Source of the DNA: VXYL01 sp965243095
GTDB lineage: Bacteria; Pseudomonadota; Gammaproteobacteria; Pseudomonadales; Azotimanducaceae
Length of the DNA stretch: 64,000 bases
Assembly (NCBI GenBank): GCA_965243095.1
Contig: OZ251530.1
Coordinates: 4,030,001-4,094,000, forward strand
Direction: 5' to 3'
The notes beneath the pieces are model-generated. The model was not told the origin of the DNA, did not search any database, and saw nothing but the letters and a program-made list of their open reading frames with translations. Shown here piece after piece: positions 26,227-34,824 of this stretch. The position numbers and the translations under genes were made by a program. The stretch's first letter is position 1, and every line of letters starts with the position of its first letter.

Positions 26227-27216
26227 TCACGCCGCGTCTTCGAGCACCTTGCGATCGCGCAACGGGATGTCCGCGTGGATGTCGCTTGGCAGCGCGTCGT
26301 AGGTGTCGAGCAAGCGCTCGGCCAGCTCGTCCGGCCCCCACAGCCGCACGTTGAAGAACGACTGCGCGTTGCGGTCGCGCACCGCCTTGGTGAAGCCGCC
26401 GAGGCTCACCAGCAAGCCATGCTCGGCGCCGAAGTTGCTCACATTGCCAATCAAGCGGTCGTACTCGGGTAGGTCGACTCGCGCGGATCTTGCCTTCACC
26501 TGCACGCACAGCCGCGGTTCCCCGAATCCCAAATCGCCCCGGCCGGCCACGATGTCGACGCCGCCATCGCTGCCGCGGCGCGTTTGCAGCGCAACGTAGT
26601 CGGATGCCCGCAGAATGCACGCGACCAAGTGTTCCAGCCGTTCGCCGGCGAATTTCCGTCGCAGCCGGCCAACGATGCGATCCTTGATCGCTTGGTCCAA
26701 GTCCACTTCGTCGTTCGGATCGACTTCGGGCGCTTCCTCGTCGCCCGCGGGCTGGTCGACGGGCTGCCCCAGATAACGCTTCGCGATGCGCTCGATCCGC
26801 TGCTCCGCGTCCGGTGCTCGCGGCTGGGAAACCGTGCCGAGGGCGCCGAAGGAGTTGAGCAGGTCGCGGTCGAAATCCGGCCGCGGGATGTCGGTGGCCA
26901 GCCACTCGACGGCGCGGGTGTGGGGGACGGCCCTCCCCACGCGGTTCGGCTGGAAGGCGTAGTCCCCGCGGATGCGCCCAAGGGCCACCTCGCGGGTGAT
27001 CTTGCGCGGCAGCACCACCATGTCGTCACGTTCGATCTCGTGGCAGAAACGCCACAGCTGGCCGGCTGCGCTGGGCTTCAGGTATGCACGCAGCTCGTCA
27101 CGGCCGAATTCCTCAAGGTTCCGCGCCAACCCGAAACCGATGGCGACCACGTTGCCTTCAATGAACGCCGCCTCGTGCTCGCCGCCGCGTCCACCCCGGA
27201 TCACCCAAACAGCCAT
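26227..27216 (-). CDS. Mrr-like restriction endonuclease
   Basis: A 329-residue protein from the ATG at 27216, preceded by a perfect AGGAGG. The C-terminal ~150 residues carry a PD-(D/E)xK nuclease core, RRGSDGGVDIVAGRGDLGF with the catalytic Asp and CVQVKA with the Lys. The N-terminus (MAVWVIRGGRGGEHEAAFIE, VVLPRKITREVALGRI) is of the type found in PUA-like or EVE-like recognition domains of Mrr relatives. There is no methyltransferase nearby, which fits a type IV enzyme that cuts modified DNA. Confidence 0.85.
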   Translation of the reverse strand: MAVWVIRGGRGGEHEAAFIEGNVVAIGFGLARNLEEFGRDELRAYLKPSAAGQLWRFCHEIERDDMVVLPRKITREVALGRIRGDYAFQPNRVGRAVPHTRAVEWLATDIPRPDFDRDLLNSFGALGTVSQPRAPDAEQRIERIAKRYLGQPVDQPAGDEEAPEVDPNDEVDLDQAIKDRIVGRLRRKFAGERLEHLVACILRASDYVALQTRRGSDGGVDIVAGRGDLGFGEPRLCVQVKARSARVDLPEYDRLIGNVSNFGAEHGLLVSLGGFTKAVRDRNAQSFFNVRLWGPDELAERLLDTYDALPSDIHADIPLRDRKVLEDAA

Positions 27217-27423
27217 TGTTGCCTCCTTTGTATTGCAGTAGTGGAGAATGGACACGCATCATACAACACGGCGACTTTGGGCGCAAGCAGGATGCTTCGT
27301 AACGCGCCATGCCCTAGGCGAAGCTGGTGCTCGCCGCTGGCAGGTTCGACGACCGCCACGGCCGATCGGGGCAAGGCCGGCGAACACCATCGCCGGGTCG
27401 CGTCATCGGACGACAATAATTGC

Positions 27424-27451
27424 TTGGCAGGGCGTGGCATTGTGGTATAGT
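27424..27451 (+). promoter_or_regulatory. Sigma70-like promoter of the leader ORF and secreted-protein operon
   Basis: TTGGCA (27424-27429), a 16-bp spacer and TATAGT (27446-27451) lie just upstream of a strong GGGAGGAG ribosome site (27463-27470). This is one of the clearest promoters in the window and points into the 27.5-33.8 kb operon. Confidence 0.55.
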
Positions 27452-27479
27452 CGCGCCGTTCTGGGAGGAGATCCGCATC

Positions 27480-27620
27480 TTGGAAGCACCAATTCCCGCC
27501 ATGTCTGCGCCGAGCGGCTCGGAGGAAGTGCATCGGGTGGTTGCAGGACATGTCGCTTGTAAGGCATTGATTCTGCACGACTTTACCCCCCCCCCCCCCC
27601 CCCCCGCATGGAGCGGGTGA
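27480..27620 (+). CDS. Small leader ORF interrupted by a poly-C tract
   Basis: A TTG at 27480 stands 9 bases after GGGAGGAG. An in-frame ATG also occurs at 27501. With the tract as given (20 C) the product is about 46 residues and stops at 27620. If the tract lost one C or gained two, the frame would run on for about 40 more codons and end at TGA 27739-27741, overlapping the ATG (27738) of the membrane-protein gene in ATGA fashion. The two other frames have stops just upstream of the tract. This supports a real coupled ORF, but there is no recognisable domain. Confidence 0.45.
   Translation: MEAPIPAMSAPSGSEEVHRVVAGHVACKALILHDFTPPPPPPAWSG
27586..27605 (+). repeat. Homopolymeric tract of 20 C
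   Basis: Twenty consecutive C residues lie inside the leader ORF. Tracts this long slip during replication and are classic phase-variation switches. They are also prone to sequencing and assembly error, so the exact length should not be trusted. Confidence 0.9.
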
Positions 27621-27737
27621 TCAACGCCTGATAAAGGCGGTCTTCCGGGCCGCCTCTCCGCCTTGCCATACGGCTGGCCGCGTCGCCATTGAACCGCCAC
27701 CCGTTGCCTGCGGCACCAAGCGCCCGAGGTGCTGCCG

Positions 27738-28880
27738 ATGACACGCGAGGAGGTTCTCAAGCGCGCTTTCCCCGTTCTTGTTACTCTGATCTTGCTGGTA
27801 CTTGGTTATTATGCCGGGCTCAAGCTCACCGAATTCTTCTTGTCCGCACACAAGTGCCTGACCGAGGAGGGACGTTACATTACGGGCGGGCTGGGTACTC
27901 TCACCACGTTGATCTCCCTTATTTTCGGTGCGTCGGATACGGGATTCCTCCGCATCGGGAGCTTGTATAGCTTCCTGCGACACGGCGAACAAGGAACCAA
28001 GGATGACTACCATTGGTTTTCTGGCGGTGTTTTGCTGGGCTTAGCTGCGTTTGCGCTTAGTGGCCTTCTGTCATTCTCTTTGGGTGCGGCATTCCGCACG
28101 TGCCCGCCTCCCCCCGAGTGCGTTACCTCATTTCCGATGTGCAAGGGAGAGCGAACCGAACGCGACTGCTGGCTATGCAACGTGCAAGCGGGAATTCCCG
28201 TTGTCGTAGCGGAACTCCGAGCTGCTAGAAAGGACATCGCCCGCCTCCATCTGGATCGCGTTGGCGCGTTTCCGTTGCTGTTCCAGAATGCCGGTACGGT
28301 TGGAGGCAAGCTAAGCCGCGAAGGTGTCGAACTTGCCCCGGGCCAGTTGGCGTCGTGGCATCGCAATCTCTTCGCATCCGCGTCGTGGCCGGACGCCGCA
28401 ACCAAGAATGTCGCCCACTGCGTGGTGGCGTACTCCAGCACGGCGCGTTTCCAAGGCAAGCCGAAGGAAGCCTCGGACGAACTCAACGTCCAAGCTGCCG
28501 GATGTCGTGCGGACAGCGTGGCCAAGGAACTCGGCACCGTTCTTGACGAGCCCACGCCGGTCGCCAGTTGCCGTTGGAGTTCCTACGACGCCATGACCCG
28601 GCCACATCTACAGCCGGACGGTCATCTAGCCACGCCGGACAGGCAACTGATCAGCCGTTCCGCCTTCGTGCATGGATTCCGGTTGTCGGAAGAAAAGCTC
28701 TCGTCAATACAGGAAGGTGGCTTCGATGTCGGTGAAGCGTGCGACGAGTGGATGGCGAAGAAACTGGGTGTCGAGTCGAGCACCTTGGCGTGTTCGACCG
28801 TTGATGGGGAACCCCCGGACGGCAACGGATGCCCCCCAAACGCCCCGAACCCTCCGAATCCAGAACAGGAGGATGGTTAG
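27738..28880 (+). CDS. Two-helix membrane protein with a possible OmpA-like C-terminal domain
   Basis: A 380-residue product from the ATG at 27738, preceded by cgagg. Two hydrophobic segments (PVLVTLILLVLGYYAGLKL; GGVLLGLAAFALSGLLSFSL) are followed by a Cys-rich stretch (TCPPPPECVTSFPMCKGERT, DCWLCN). The C-terminal ~220 residues include CVVAYSSTARF, ELNVQAAGCRADSVAKEL, YDAMTRPHLQ and RQLISRSAFV. Their order recalls the OmpA-like peptidoglycan-binding fold (Gly-Tyr-Ser strand, then the LN..A..RA helix), but this is a weak inference. Base composition is more AT-rich than its surroundings. First full gene of an operon with the metalloprotease and LRR protein. Confidence 0.75.
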   Translation: MTREEVLKRAFPVLVTLILLVLGYYAGLKLTEFFLSAHKCLTEEGRYITGGLGTLTTLISLIFGASDTGFLRIGSLYSFLRHGEQGTKDDYHWFSGGVLLGLAAFALSGLLSFSLGAAFRTCPPPPECVTSFPMCKGERTERDCWLCNVQAGIPVVVAELRAARKDIARLHLDRVGAFPLLFQNAGTVGGKLSREGVELAPGQLASWHRNLFASASWPDAATKNVAHCVVAYSSTARFQGKPKEASDELNVQAAGCRADSVAKELGTVLDEPTPVASCRWSSYDAMTRPHLQPDGHLATPDRQLISRSAFVHGFRLSEEKLSSIQEGGFDVGEACDEWMAKKLGVESSTLACSTVDGEPPDGNGCPPNAPNPPNPEQEDG

Positions 28881-28881
28881 C

Positions 28882-30183
28882 GTGATCCGTCGCCGTAGCG
28901 AATCCCAAAAACTGAGATTGAAGTGTAGGTCATGCGTACGCGCCGCGCTCGGCGTGTGCGTCTTGTTTCTGACCAGCGGCCTCCATGCCGCCGACCTCTT
29001 TCTGCCGGTTGACCCGGCTATTGACGGGGCGCTCACGGCGAAGTCCACGTCCGTGGAGCGGAGCACGCCCGTGGTTCCCGATGCGTGGGAGCGGCGGGTG
29101 CGGGTCGCTCGCCAGGAGTTGACGGCGGCGCAGGCCGATGTCGAGAGCGGCGACGCGGGACGCTTGTTGCTGAACGTCAGAAGTGGGGTGCGTCTCGATG
29201 TGGTTGTGGAGCGAACGGCCTCGACCATGTGGGGCTATTCGCTTTCCGGTCGCGTGGCCGGCGGAGGCTGGGGTTTCGTCACGCTCGTAGTGCATGAGGA
29301 GGCCGTGGCGGGCTCCATCTGGACGCCGGATTTCGCATACGAGCTCACCTACCTTGGGGGCGGCGTGCATGCCCTGCGGGACGTGACGAACGCGCCTTTG
29401 GAGTGCGGCAGCGCGTCGCCCAGTGGGGAGTTGCCCGGCGCGGAGGCGACCACGCAAGGCGGCACTGACGATGGTTCGGTCGTGGACATCCTGGTGGTTT
29501 GGACGCCCGCGGTGGAAGAGGGATACGGTGGCGGCCAAGCGCAAGTTTTGTCCCGCATTGACATGCTCATCGCCTATGCAAACGACGCCTTTGAGCGCAG
29601 TGGCGCCTTTGTCTCTTTAAATCTCGTCGGGGCGGAGAAGGTGGAGTATTCGGAGGCGGACTCAGGCGATTGGGCGGCGGACTCCGCGACCAACCTAGGC
29701 CGTCTCGCTGTTCCCGATGATGGCCACATGGACCACGTCCACGATCGACGGGACGTCTTGGGTGCAGACCTAGTCTACTTGGTGACTCGCCGCGGCAGTG
29801 GCAGAGGCCACCTCTTAGGTGGTTTCAGTGTTGGCGGAGACTATGGTGGGATCTTCGCGCATGAAGTTGGCCACAACTTCGGGTTGAAACACGAACGCAA
29901 CGAATTATCGGCAGGGACCCTGACGGGCGGATACAGACATGGTTTCACAGCGGCGGGTTGCCATGAGACCATCATGTCGTACGGCACGGAGTGTTATGGC
30001 GCTCGCCAACGTGTGGTGCCGTTCTACGCATCGCCATGGCGCTACGGCCCCTTTGGCCGAGCGCTTGGTGTGAGTAGATTCGCCAGGGAGCGGGGTGCCC
30101 GCGGCCCGGCGGACGCGGTTTTGACTTTGAGTCGAACCCGCCATGTCGTCGCCAACTTCCGGCCAAGTCGGAATCGGGAGTGA
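28882..30183 (+). CDS. Secreted M12-like zinc metalloprotease
   Basis: A 434-residue protein. The GTG at 28882 lies 9 bases after AGGAGG; an ATG at 28873 is too close to that site. It has a signal peptide (VRAALGVCVLFLTSGLHAA). Residues ~60-190 look like a propeptide (VVERT, GYSLSGRV, YELTYLGGGVHAL). The catalytic region (VVDILVVWTPAVEEGYGG onward) contains HEVGHNFGLKH (His327, Glu328, His331, His337) and the Met-turn-like IMSYGTEC. It begins one base after the membrane-protein stop and ends three bases before the LRR gene. Likely an exported peptidase acting with the LRR protein. Confidence 0.88.
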   Translation: MIRRRSESQKLRLKCRSCVRAALGVCVLFLTSGLHAADLFLPVDPAIDGALTAKSTSVERSTPVVPDAWERRVRVARQELTAAQADVESGDAGRLLLNVRSGVRLDVVVERTASTMWGYSLSGRVAGGGWGFVTLVVHEEAVAGSIWTPDFAYELTYLGGGVHALRDVTNAPLECGSASPSGELPGAEATTQGGTDDGSVVDILVVWTPAVEEGYGGGQAQVLSRIDMLIAYANDAFERSGAFVSLNLVGAEKVEYSEADSGDWAADSATNLGRLAVPDDGHMDHVHDRRDVLGADLVYLVTRRGSGRGHLLGGFSVGGDYGGIFAHEVGHNFGLKHERNELSAGTLTGGYRHGFTAAGCHETIMSYGTECYGARQRVVPFYASPWRYGPFGRALGVSRFARERGARGPADAVLTLSRTRHVVANFRPSRNRE

Positions 30184-30186
30184 GCC

Positions 30187-33100
30187 GTGACAATCGAATT
30201 GTCTACGTTGGCGCATAGTAAGGCGCGACGTGCCCTCGTGCTGTTGGCAGCTATCGGCGGTACGCCCTTCGTCGCAATGGAGTCCACGCTCCCGGTGCCA
30301 AGTGTTAGCGAAACGGACGACTCGGAAGCGTCGGTGGAGATTCCCGATGCGGCCCTTCGCAAGGCCGTGGAAGCGGCGCTGGGCAAGGAGCCCGGCCATC
30401 CGATTACCCGCGGTGAGATGGAGACCTTGCGTAGTCTGACCCAGCGTGGAGTGCGGCAACTGGCCGGTATCGAATACGCTGTCAACCTATCGCGGCTTAG
30501 TTTAAGTCGCGGGGGCATTGAAGATTTGTCGCCGCTGGCGGACATGACGGCGCTGACGCAGCTCTACCTAAACGACAACGGAATCGCCGATGTGTCGCCG
30601 CTGGCGGGCATGAAGGCGCTGACGCGGCTCGATTTGGGCCGCAACGAGATCGCGGACGTGTCTCTACTGGCGGGCATGACGGCGCTGACGGAGCTCTATT
30701 TGGAGTTCAACGAGATCGCGGACGTGTCGCCGCTGGCGGGCATGGCGGCGCTGACGCGGCTCGATTTGAACGGCAACGAGATCGCGGACGTGTCGCCGCT
30801 GGCGGGCATGACGGCGCTGACGTACCTCTATTTGGGCCGCAACGAGATCGCCGACGTGTCGCCGCTGGCTGGCATGACGGCGCTGACGCGGCTCGTTTTG
30901 AGCGGCAACGAGATCGCCGACGTGTCGCCGCTGGCGGGCATGACCTCGCTGACGCTGCTCAATTTGGAGTTCAACGAGATCGCCGACGTGTCGCCGCTGG
31001 CTGGCATGACGGCGCTGACGCGGCTCTTTTTGAGCGGCAACGAGGTCGCCGACGTGGCACCGCTGGCGGATATGACCTTGCTGACGTGGCTCGTTTTGAG
31101 CGGCAACGATATCGCCGACGTGTCGCCGCTGGCGGGCATGACCTCGCTGACGCTGCTCAATTTGGAGTTCAACGAGATCGCCGACGTGTCGCCGCTGGCT
31201 GGCATGACGGCGCTGACGCGGCTCTTTTTGAGCGGCAACGAGGTCGCCGACGTGGCACCGCTGGCGGATATGACCTTGCTGACGCGGCTCGTTTTGAGCG
31301 GCAACAAGATCGCCGACGTGTCGCCGCTGGCGGGCATGACGGCGCTGACGGAGCTCCTCTTGGACCACAACAAGATCGCCGACGTGTCGCCGCTGGCGGG
31401 CATGACGGCGCTGACGGAGCTCCTCTTGGACCACAACAAGATCGCCGATGTGGCACCGCTGGCGGGTCTGACCTCGCTGAAGAATCTCTATCTGCGCGCT
31501 AACTGGGCTCTAGGTGCGCCGCCATTGGATGTGTCGCCGCTTATGATGAACGGCGGATTGGGCTCCGGTGACCTTGTCGACTTGAGAAAGAACCGTTTGG
31601 CGGTAGAGTCTCGAGAAACACACATTCCTACGCTGCTTCAACGAGGCGTAGAGGTACTCCTTGACGTAGTGAACGATCTGCCGGAGATACCGGACGTTGG
31701 GCTTCGCCAAGCTGTCGAGTGGGCGCTCATTAGAGATCGATCGATATCGAACGGCTTCGCCACTTTGTCAACTCTTGACGCGTCGAATCACGGTGTTGAG
31801 GATTTGACCGGTCTTGAAATGGCGCAGGGCTTACGGGGCCTCTTCCTTGATCGAAACAAGATTGTGGACATCTCGCCTCTGGCCGGGCTCGGTTCCTTGT
31901 GGGTGCTGACGCTGGCGCACAACGATGTGGAGGACTGGTCGCCGCTGGCCGGCATGGACTCCCTCCATTTCCTCGCCTTGGACGGCAATTCGCTGTGTGA
32001 GTTGCCGCCGCTTCCCTCAAGTCTGTGGCGTCTGTATCTGACCGACAACTGCCTGTCGGACATCGCCTCCTTGGCGGACATCCGCAACCTCGTGGAGTTG
32101 GACGTAAACGGCAACTCGATCACATCCCTTGCGCCCTTGGCGGGAATGTGGCGCTTGGCGTACCTGCACGTCCACGACAACCAAGTTGCGGACATCTCCT
32201 CCCTGAACTTCGAGCCCCTGCGGGAGCTCCACATGGCGAACAACGCCGTGCGCGACATCTCGCCGCTGCTGTACGGCGAGGAGTTGGTGATGGTGGACGT
32301 GCGGGGAAATCCGCTGGCGGACGACGCCTTGGCCGTGTTGGATACGCTGCGCGAACGCCGCGTCACAGTGCTAGCGGGGGAAACGGTGCCGTACTTCCCG
32401 GCGGCCGGCGACAGCCGCCAAGGCTTCGTGCGCGTCGTCAACCGCAGCGACGACGCCGGCCACGTGTTCATTGAGGTGGTGGACGACGCCGGGGTTCGCG
32501 CCGGGCCGGTGCGCTTGGAAATCGGGGCGCGGCGGGCGGTTCACTTCAACTCGGGGGACTTGGAGAACGGCAATGCGGGCAAGGGGCTGGGCGGCGGCAT
32601 CGGTGCGCCGACGTCCGGCGACTGGCGGCTTTCCGTGATCTCGGCGCTGGATGTGGAGGTGCTGTCCTACATCCGCACCGAGGACGGTTTCGTCACCGCC
32701 ATGCACGACGTGGCAGCGGACGCGATGGCGCCGTTCTTCAATCCAGGCAGCAACGACCAGCAGCGCAGCATCCTGCGGGTGGTGAACACGGAGGCGGAGC
32801 CGGCGAAGTGGACGACGGGCGGCTACGACGACCATGGCCAGTGGCACCCGATGGCGGGTTCGCTGCTGGTGCGGCCGCAGTACGCACTCACGCTCACGGC
32901 GCGGGCGCTGGAGGACGACCACGGGCTTGGCGACGGGCACGGCAAGTGGCGGTTGCGGACGCGCGGCTTCCCGTGGTACGCCATGAGCCTCTTGGAGAGC
33001 CCCACCGGGCACTTGACGAACCTCTCCACGGCGCCGGACAACGCGACGGCGTTGGCGGACGGCCGCACCCTGCACCGGCTGCCGCTGTTTCCGGCGGCGG

Positions 33101-33768
33101 GTGGTTCGCGGGAAGGGTTTGTGCGGGTGATCAACCGTTCGTATTCCTCGGGCGAGGTGGTGGTCGAGGCGGTGGACGACGCCGGTATGCGTTCCGCGCC
33201 GGTGCGGTTGACGATGCGCCCGCGGCGGGTGGCGCAATTCAACTCCATGGACTTGGAGACCGGCAACGCCGCCAAGGGATTGGATGGCGGCGTGGGCGCG
33301 GGGCGGGGCGATTGGCGCTTGGAGGTGACGTCGAAACTGGACCTGATGGTGCTTTCCTACGCCCGCACCGCGGACGGCTTCCTCACCAGCCTGCACGACT
33401 TGGCGCCGGTCGCCGAGGACAGCAGCCACCGCGTGGTGTTCTTCAACCCGGGCCGCAACACCCGGCAGGTGAGCAAGTTGCGGCTGATCAACGATGGCGA
33501 GCGGGCGGCGTCCGCGACCATCACGGGCATCGACGATCACGGAAACGCATCCGGGCCGGTGGCCGTGACTGTGCCGGCCGGTACGGCGCTCACGTTCACG
33601 GCTTCCGAGCTGGAGGCGGGCGAGGACGACCGCGTCGCCGGTGGTCTCGGCAACCCCGCCGGCAAGTGGCGGCTGCGGGTGCGTTCGGACGAGCCCATCG
33701 CCGTGATGAGCCTGCTGGAGACGCCCACCGGGCACTTGACCAACGTCTCGACGGGCACCGCGGACTGA
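30187..33768 (+). CDS. Giant secreted leucine-rich-repeat protein with C-terminal adhesin-like modules
   Basis: A 1193-residue protein from a GTG three bases after the protease stop. An N-terminal hydrophobic segment (RALVLLAAIGGTPFVAM) is probably a signal peptide. Residues ~100-435 hold at least 15 internalin-type 22-residue LRRs (LTxLxLxxNxIADVSPLAGM). A spacer with another cap-like segment (PDVGLRQAVEWAL) is followed by about eight less regular LRRs (residues ~545-715). Two ~230-residue regions (from ~734 and ~964) each contain two modules with FVRVVNRS, HFNS, GDWRL, DGFVTAMHD, GKWRL and SLLESPTGHLTNLST, shared with the genes at 2-493 and 13461. Binding of a host or prey surface is plausible but not shown. 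Confidence 0.9.
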   Translation: MTIELSTLAHSKARRALVLLAAIGGTPFVAMESTLPVPSVSETDDSEASVEIPDAALRKAVEAALGKEPGHPITRGEMETLRSLTQRGVRQLAGIEYAVNLSRLSLSRGGIEDLSPLADMTALTQLYLNDNGIADVSPLAGMKALTRLDLGRNEIADVSLLAGMTALTELYLEFNEIADVSPLAGMAALTRLDLNGNEIADVSPLAGMTALTYLYLGRNEIADVSPLAGMTALTRLVLSGNEIADVSPLAGMTSLTLLNLEFNEIADVSPLAGMTALTRLFLSGNEVADVAPLADMTLLTWLVLSGNDIADVSPLAGMTSLTLLNLEFNEIADVSPLAGMTALTRLFLSGNEVADVAPLADMTLLTRLVLSGNKIADVSPLAGMTALTELLLDHNKIADVSPLAGMTALTELLLDHNKIADVAPLAGLTSLKNLYLRANWALGAPPLDVSPLMMNGGLGSGDLVDLRKNRLAVESRETHIPTLLQRGVEVLLDVVNDLPEIPDVGLRQAVEWALIRDRSISNGFATLSTLDASNHGVEDLTGLEMAQGLRGLFLDRNKIVDISPLAGLGSLWVLTLAHNDVEDWSPLAGMDSLHFLALDGNSLCELPPLPSSLWRLYLTDNCLSDIASLADIRNLVELDVNGNSITSLAPLAGMWRLAYLHVHDNQVADISSLNFEPLRELHMANNAVRDISPLLYGEELVMVDVRGNPLADDALAVLDTLRERRVTVLAGETVPYFPAAGDSRQGFVRVVNRSDDAGHVFIEVVDDAGVRAGPVRLEIGARRAVHFNSGDLENGNAGKGLGGGIGAPTSGDWRLSVISALDVEVLSYIRTEDGFVTAMHDVAADAMAPFFNPGSNDQQRSILRVVNTEAEPAKWTTGGYDDHGQWHPMAGSLLVRPQYALTLTARALEDDHGLGDGHGKWRLRTRGFPWYAMSLLESPTGHLTNLSTAPDNATALADGRTLHRLPLFPAAGGSREGFVRVINRSYSSGEVVVEAVDDAGMRSAPVRLTMRPRRVAQFNSMDLETGNAAKGLDGGVGAGRGDWRLEVTSKLDLMVLSYARTADGFLTSLHDLAPVAEDSSHRVVFFNPGRNTRQVSKLRLINDGERAASATITGIDDHGNASGPVAVTVPAGTALTFTASELEAGEDDRVAGGLGNPAGKWRLRVRSDEPIAVMSLLETPTGHLTNVSTGTAD
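30487..31497 (+). repeat. 66-bp tandem repeats encoding leucine-rich repeats
   Basis: At least fifteen 66-bp units. A three-unit block has been duplicated: 30913-31086 is identical to 31111-31284 (offset 198 bp, 174 bp without a difference). Units around 31302-31380 repeat exactly at +66. Such identity points to recent expansion by unequal recombination or slippage. Confidence 0.92.
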
Positions 33769-33833
33769 AGGGCGAAAGGGCGCTGACCTAAGGTGCCGCG
33801 AACGCCGAGGCGGCCCGCTCCACTCCTACTTGC

Positions 33834-34373
33834 CTAAAGACCAGCCAGCACCTGCAAACGGTTGCGCCTTCCGGCGTCCAGCGAACGGCGCTGTTGGCGG
33901 AGCTCCAAACAAGCGTTGATGGCCGCGAGAAGGTGATCGTCTTGCGTTCCGCTAATCTCCTCGCCGACCTCGCGCCGGAACCAATGTTCGACGTCGCCCC
34001 ATCGCCACAGCCGGTATCTGGCTCTAGGGTCCGTGACCGGAGGCGGAAAGCCACCGGGTCCGCGGGTGCCTGCCACAAGCAGGCGTGCGCCTTCTCGAGT
34101 CCGGCCCGTGCGGGCGGCGATGTCTGCGATGGAGACGAGCCCCGCGCCGGCCATGCGGACGACTTGAACGCCCGGCACCTGCTCCACATCGGCCACGGCG
34201 GACAGCACGGCATCGTCAAGGCTGGCCGCTTCGCGATCGAAGTCGATGAATTGGACGCCGTCCGTGCTGCCGACCAGGGCGTCATCGCAGCCCGCCTCGA
34301 ACAGGCTGTCGACTACCGATTCGTCCTGCAAGTCCACGCCGTGGACAATCAAAGTGAAGTGGTGAGTGGCCAT
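33834..34373 (-). CDS. Putative HTH protein, partner of the gene at 34385 (antitoxin-like)
   Basis: A 179-residue protein from the ATG at 34373, preceded by gaggagg. Residues 1-70 form an unrecognised alpha/beta region (HHFTLIVHGVDLQDESVVDSL). Residues ~85-135 look like an excisionase/MerR-type winged helix (SIADIAARTGRTREGARLL, then a Trp-rich RYRLWRWGDVEHWF). It lies 11 bases downstream of the small gene at 34385-34639. The two-gene layout with a DNA-binding second protein suggests a toxin-antitoxin or stress module. Function is inferred. Confidence 0.65.
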   Translation of the reverse strand: MATHHFTLIVHGVDLQDESVVDSLFEAGCDDALVGSTDGVQFIDFDREAASLDDAVLSAVADVEQVPGVQVVRMAGAGLVSIADIAARTGRTREGARLLVAGTRGPGGFPPPVTDPRARYRLWRWGDVEHWFRREVGEEISGTQDDHLLAAINACLELRQQRRSLDAGRRNRLQVLAGL

Positions 34374-34384
34374 TGGCTTCCTCC

Positions 34385-34639
34385 TCATCGCCGTCGTCTG
34401 GCTGATTCGTACCCGTGCGGACAGTTTTCGACCAACCGCCGCAGCTGCTTCCCGTGGTCAACCGGGTTGCGAGGTGTCGACCAGATCGAGGCTTGGCAAC
34501 CGATCCGCCCTTCCTGACCGCCACAACGCATTACACCCCAGCGGTGGCCAGCAGGAGTGGGCGTGACGAGCCACCCGGCGGCCTCGGCCTTTGCAAGCGC
34601 GGCTTCCACGTCCTTCTTGGGGTGTCTCGACCGTGGCAT
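34385..34639 (-). CDS. Small HicA-like protein, possible toxin
   Basis: An 84-residue protein starting MPRSRHPKKDVEAALAKAE. The short KDVEAALAKAEAAGWLVT helix, followed by a His/Trp strand (GHRWGVMRCGG) and TPR...HGKQLRRLVENCPHG, recalls a HicA-like double-stranded-RNA-binding fold with added cysteines. It is first in a two-gene unit, followed by the HTH protein. The start codon coincides with the predicted transcription start, so the mRNA may be leaderless. Confidence 0.6.
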   Translation of the reverse strand: MPRSRHPKKDVEAALAKAEAAGWLVTPTPAGHRWGVMRCGGQEGRIGCQASIWSTPRNPVDHGKQLRRLVENCPHGYESARRRR

Positions 34640-34645
34640 GTTGAC

Positions 34646-34674
34646 ACGATACAACGCTTGCGATGCAGGTGCAA
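34646..34674 (-). promoter_or_regulatory. Promoter for the 34385/33834 gene pair, probably leaderless
   Basis: On the minus strand, TTGCAC (34669-34674), a 17-bp spacer and TATCGT (34646-34651) are followed six bases later by the ATG at 34639. Transcription would start at or next to the A of the ATG. Confidence 0.5.
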
Positions 34675-34824
34675 GCGGCTTGCCGGTTGCCGAGTTCCCC
34701 GGAGGCACACCCCTTTGGCGCGAGCTTCCGGCGGCAGCGCGATAGAGGTCCCCGGAACATGGAGTGGAAGCACACCACGCTCCGACGGTTTACTATTCGC
34801 CCCAACGCAGCGGGGGAGGAGCGC

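Noticed and set aside
30487..31497. Regular 66-bp repeats considered as a CRISPR array
   Set aside because: Repeats are contiguous, in frame and encode leucine-rich repeats; there are no spacers.
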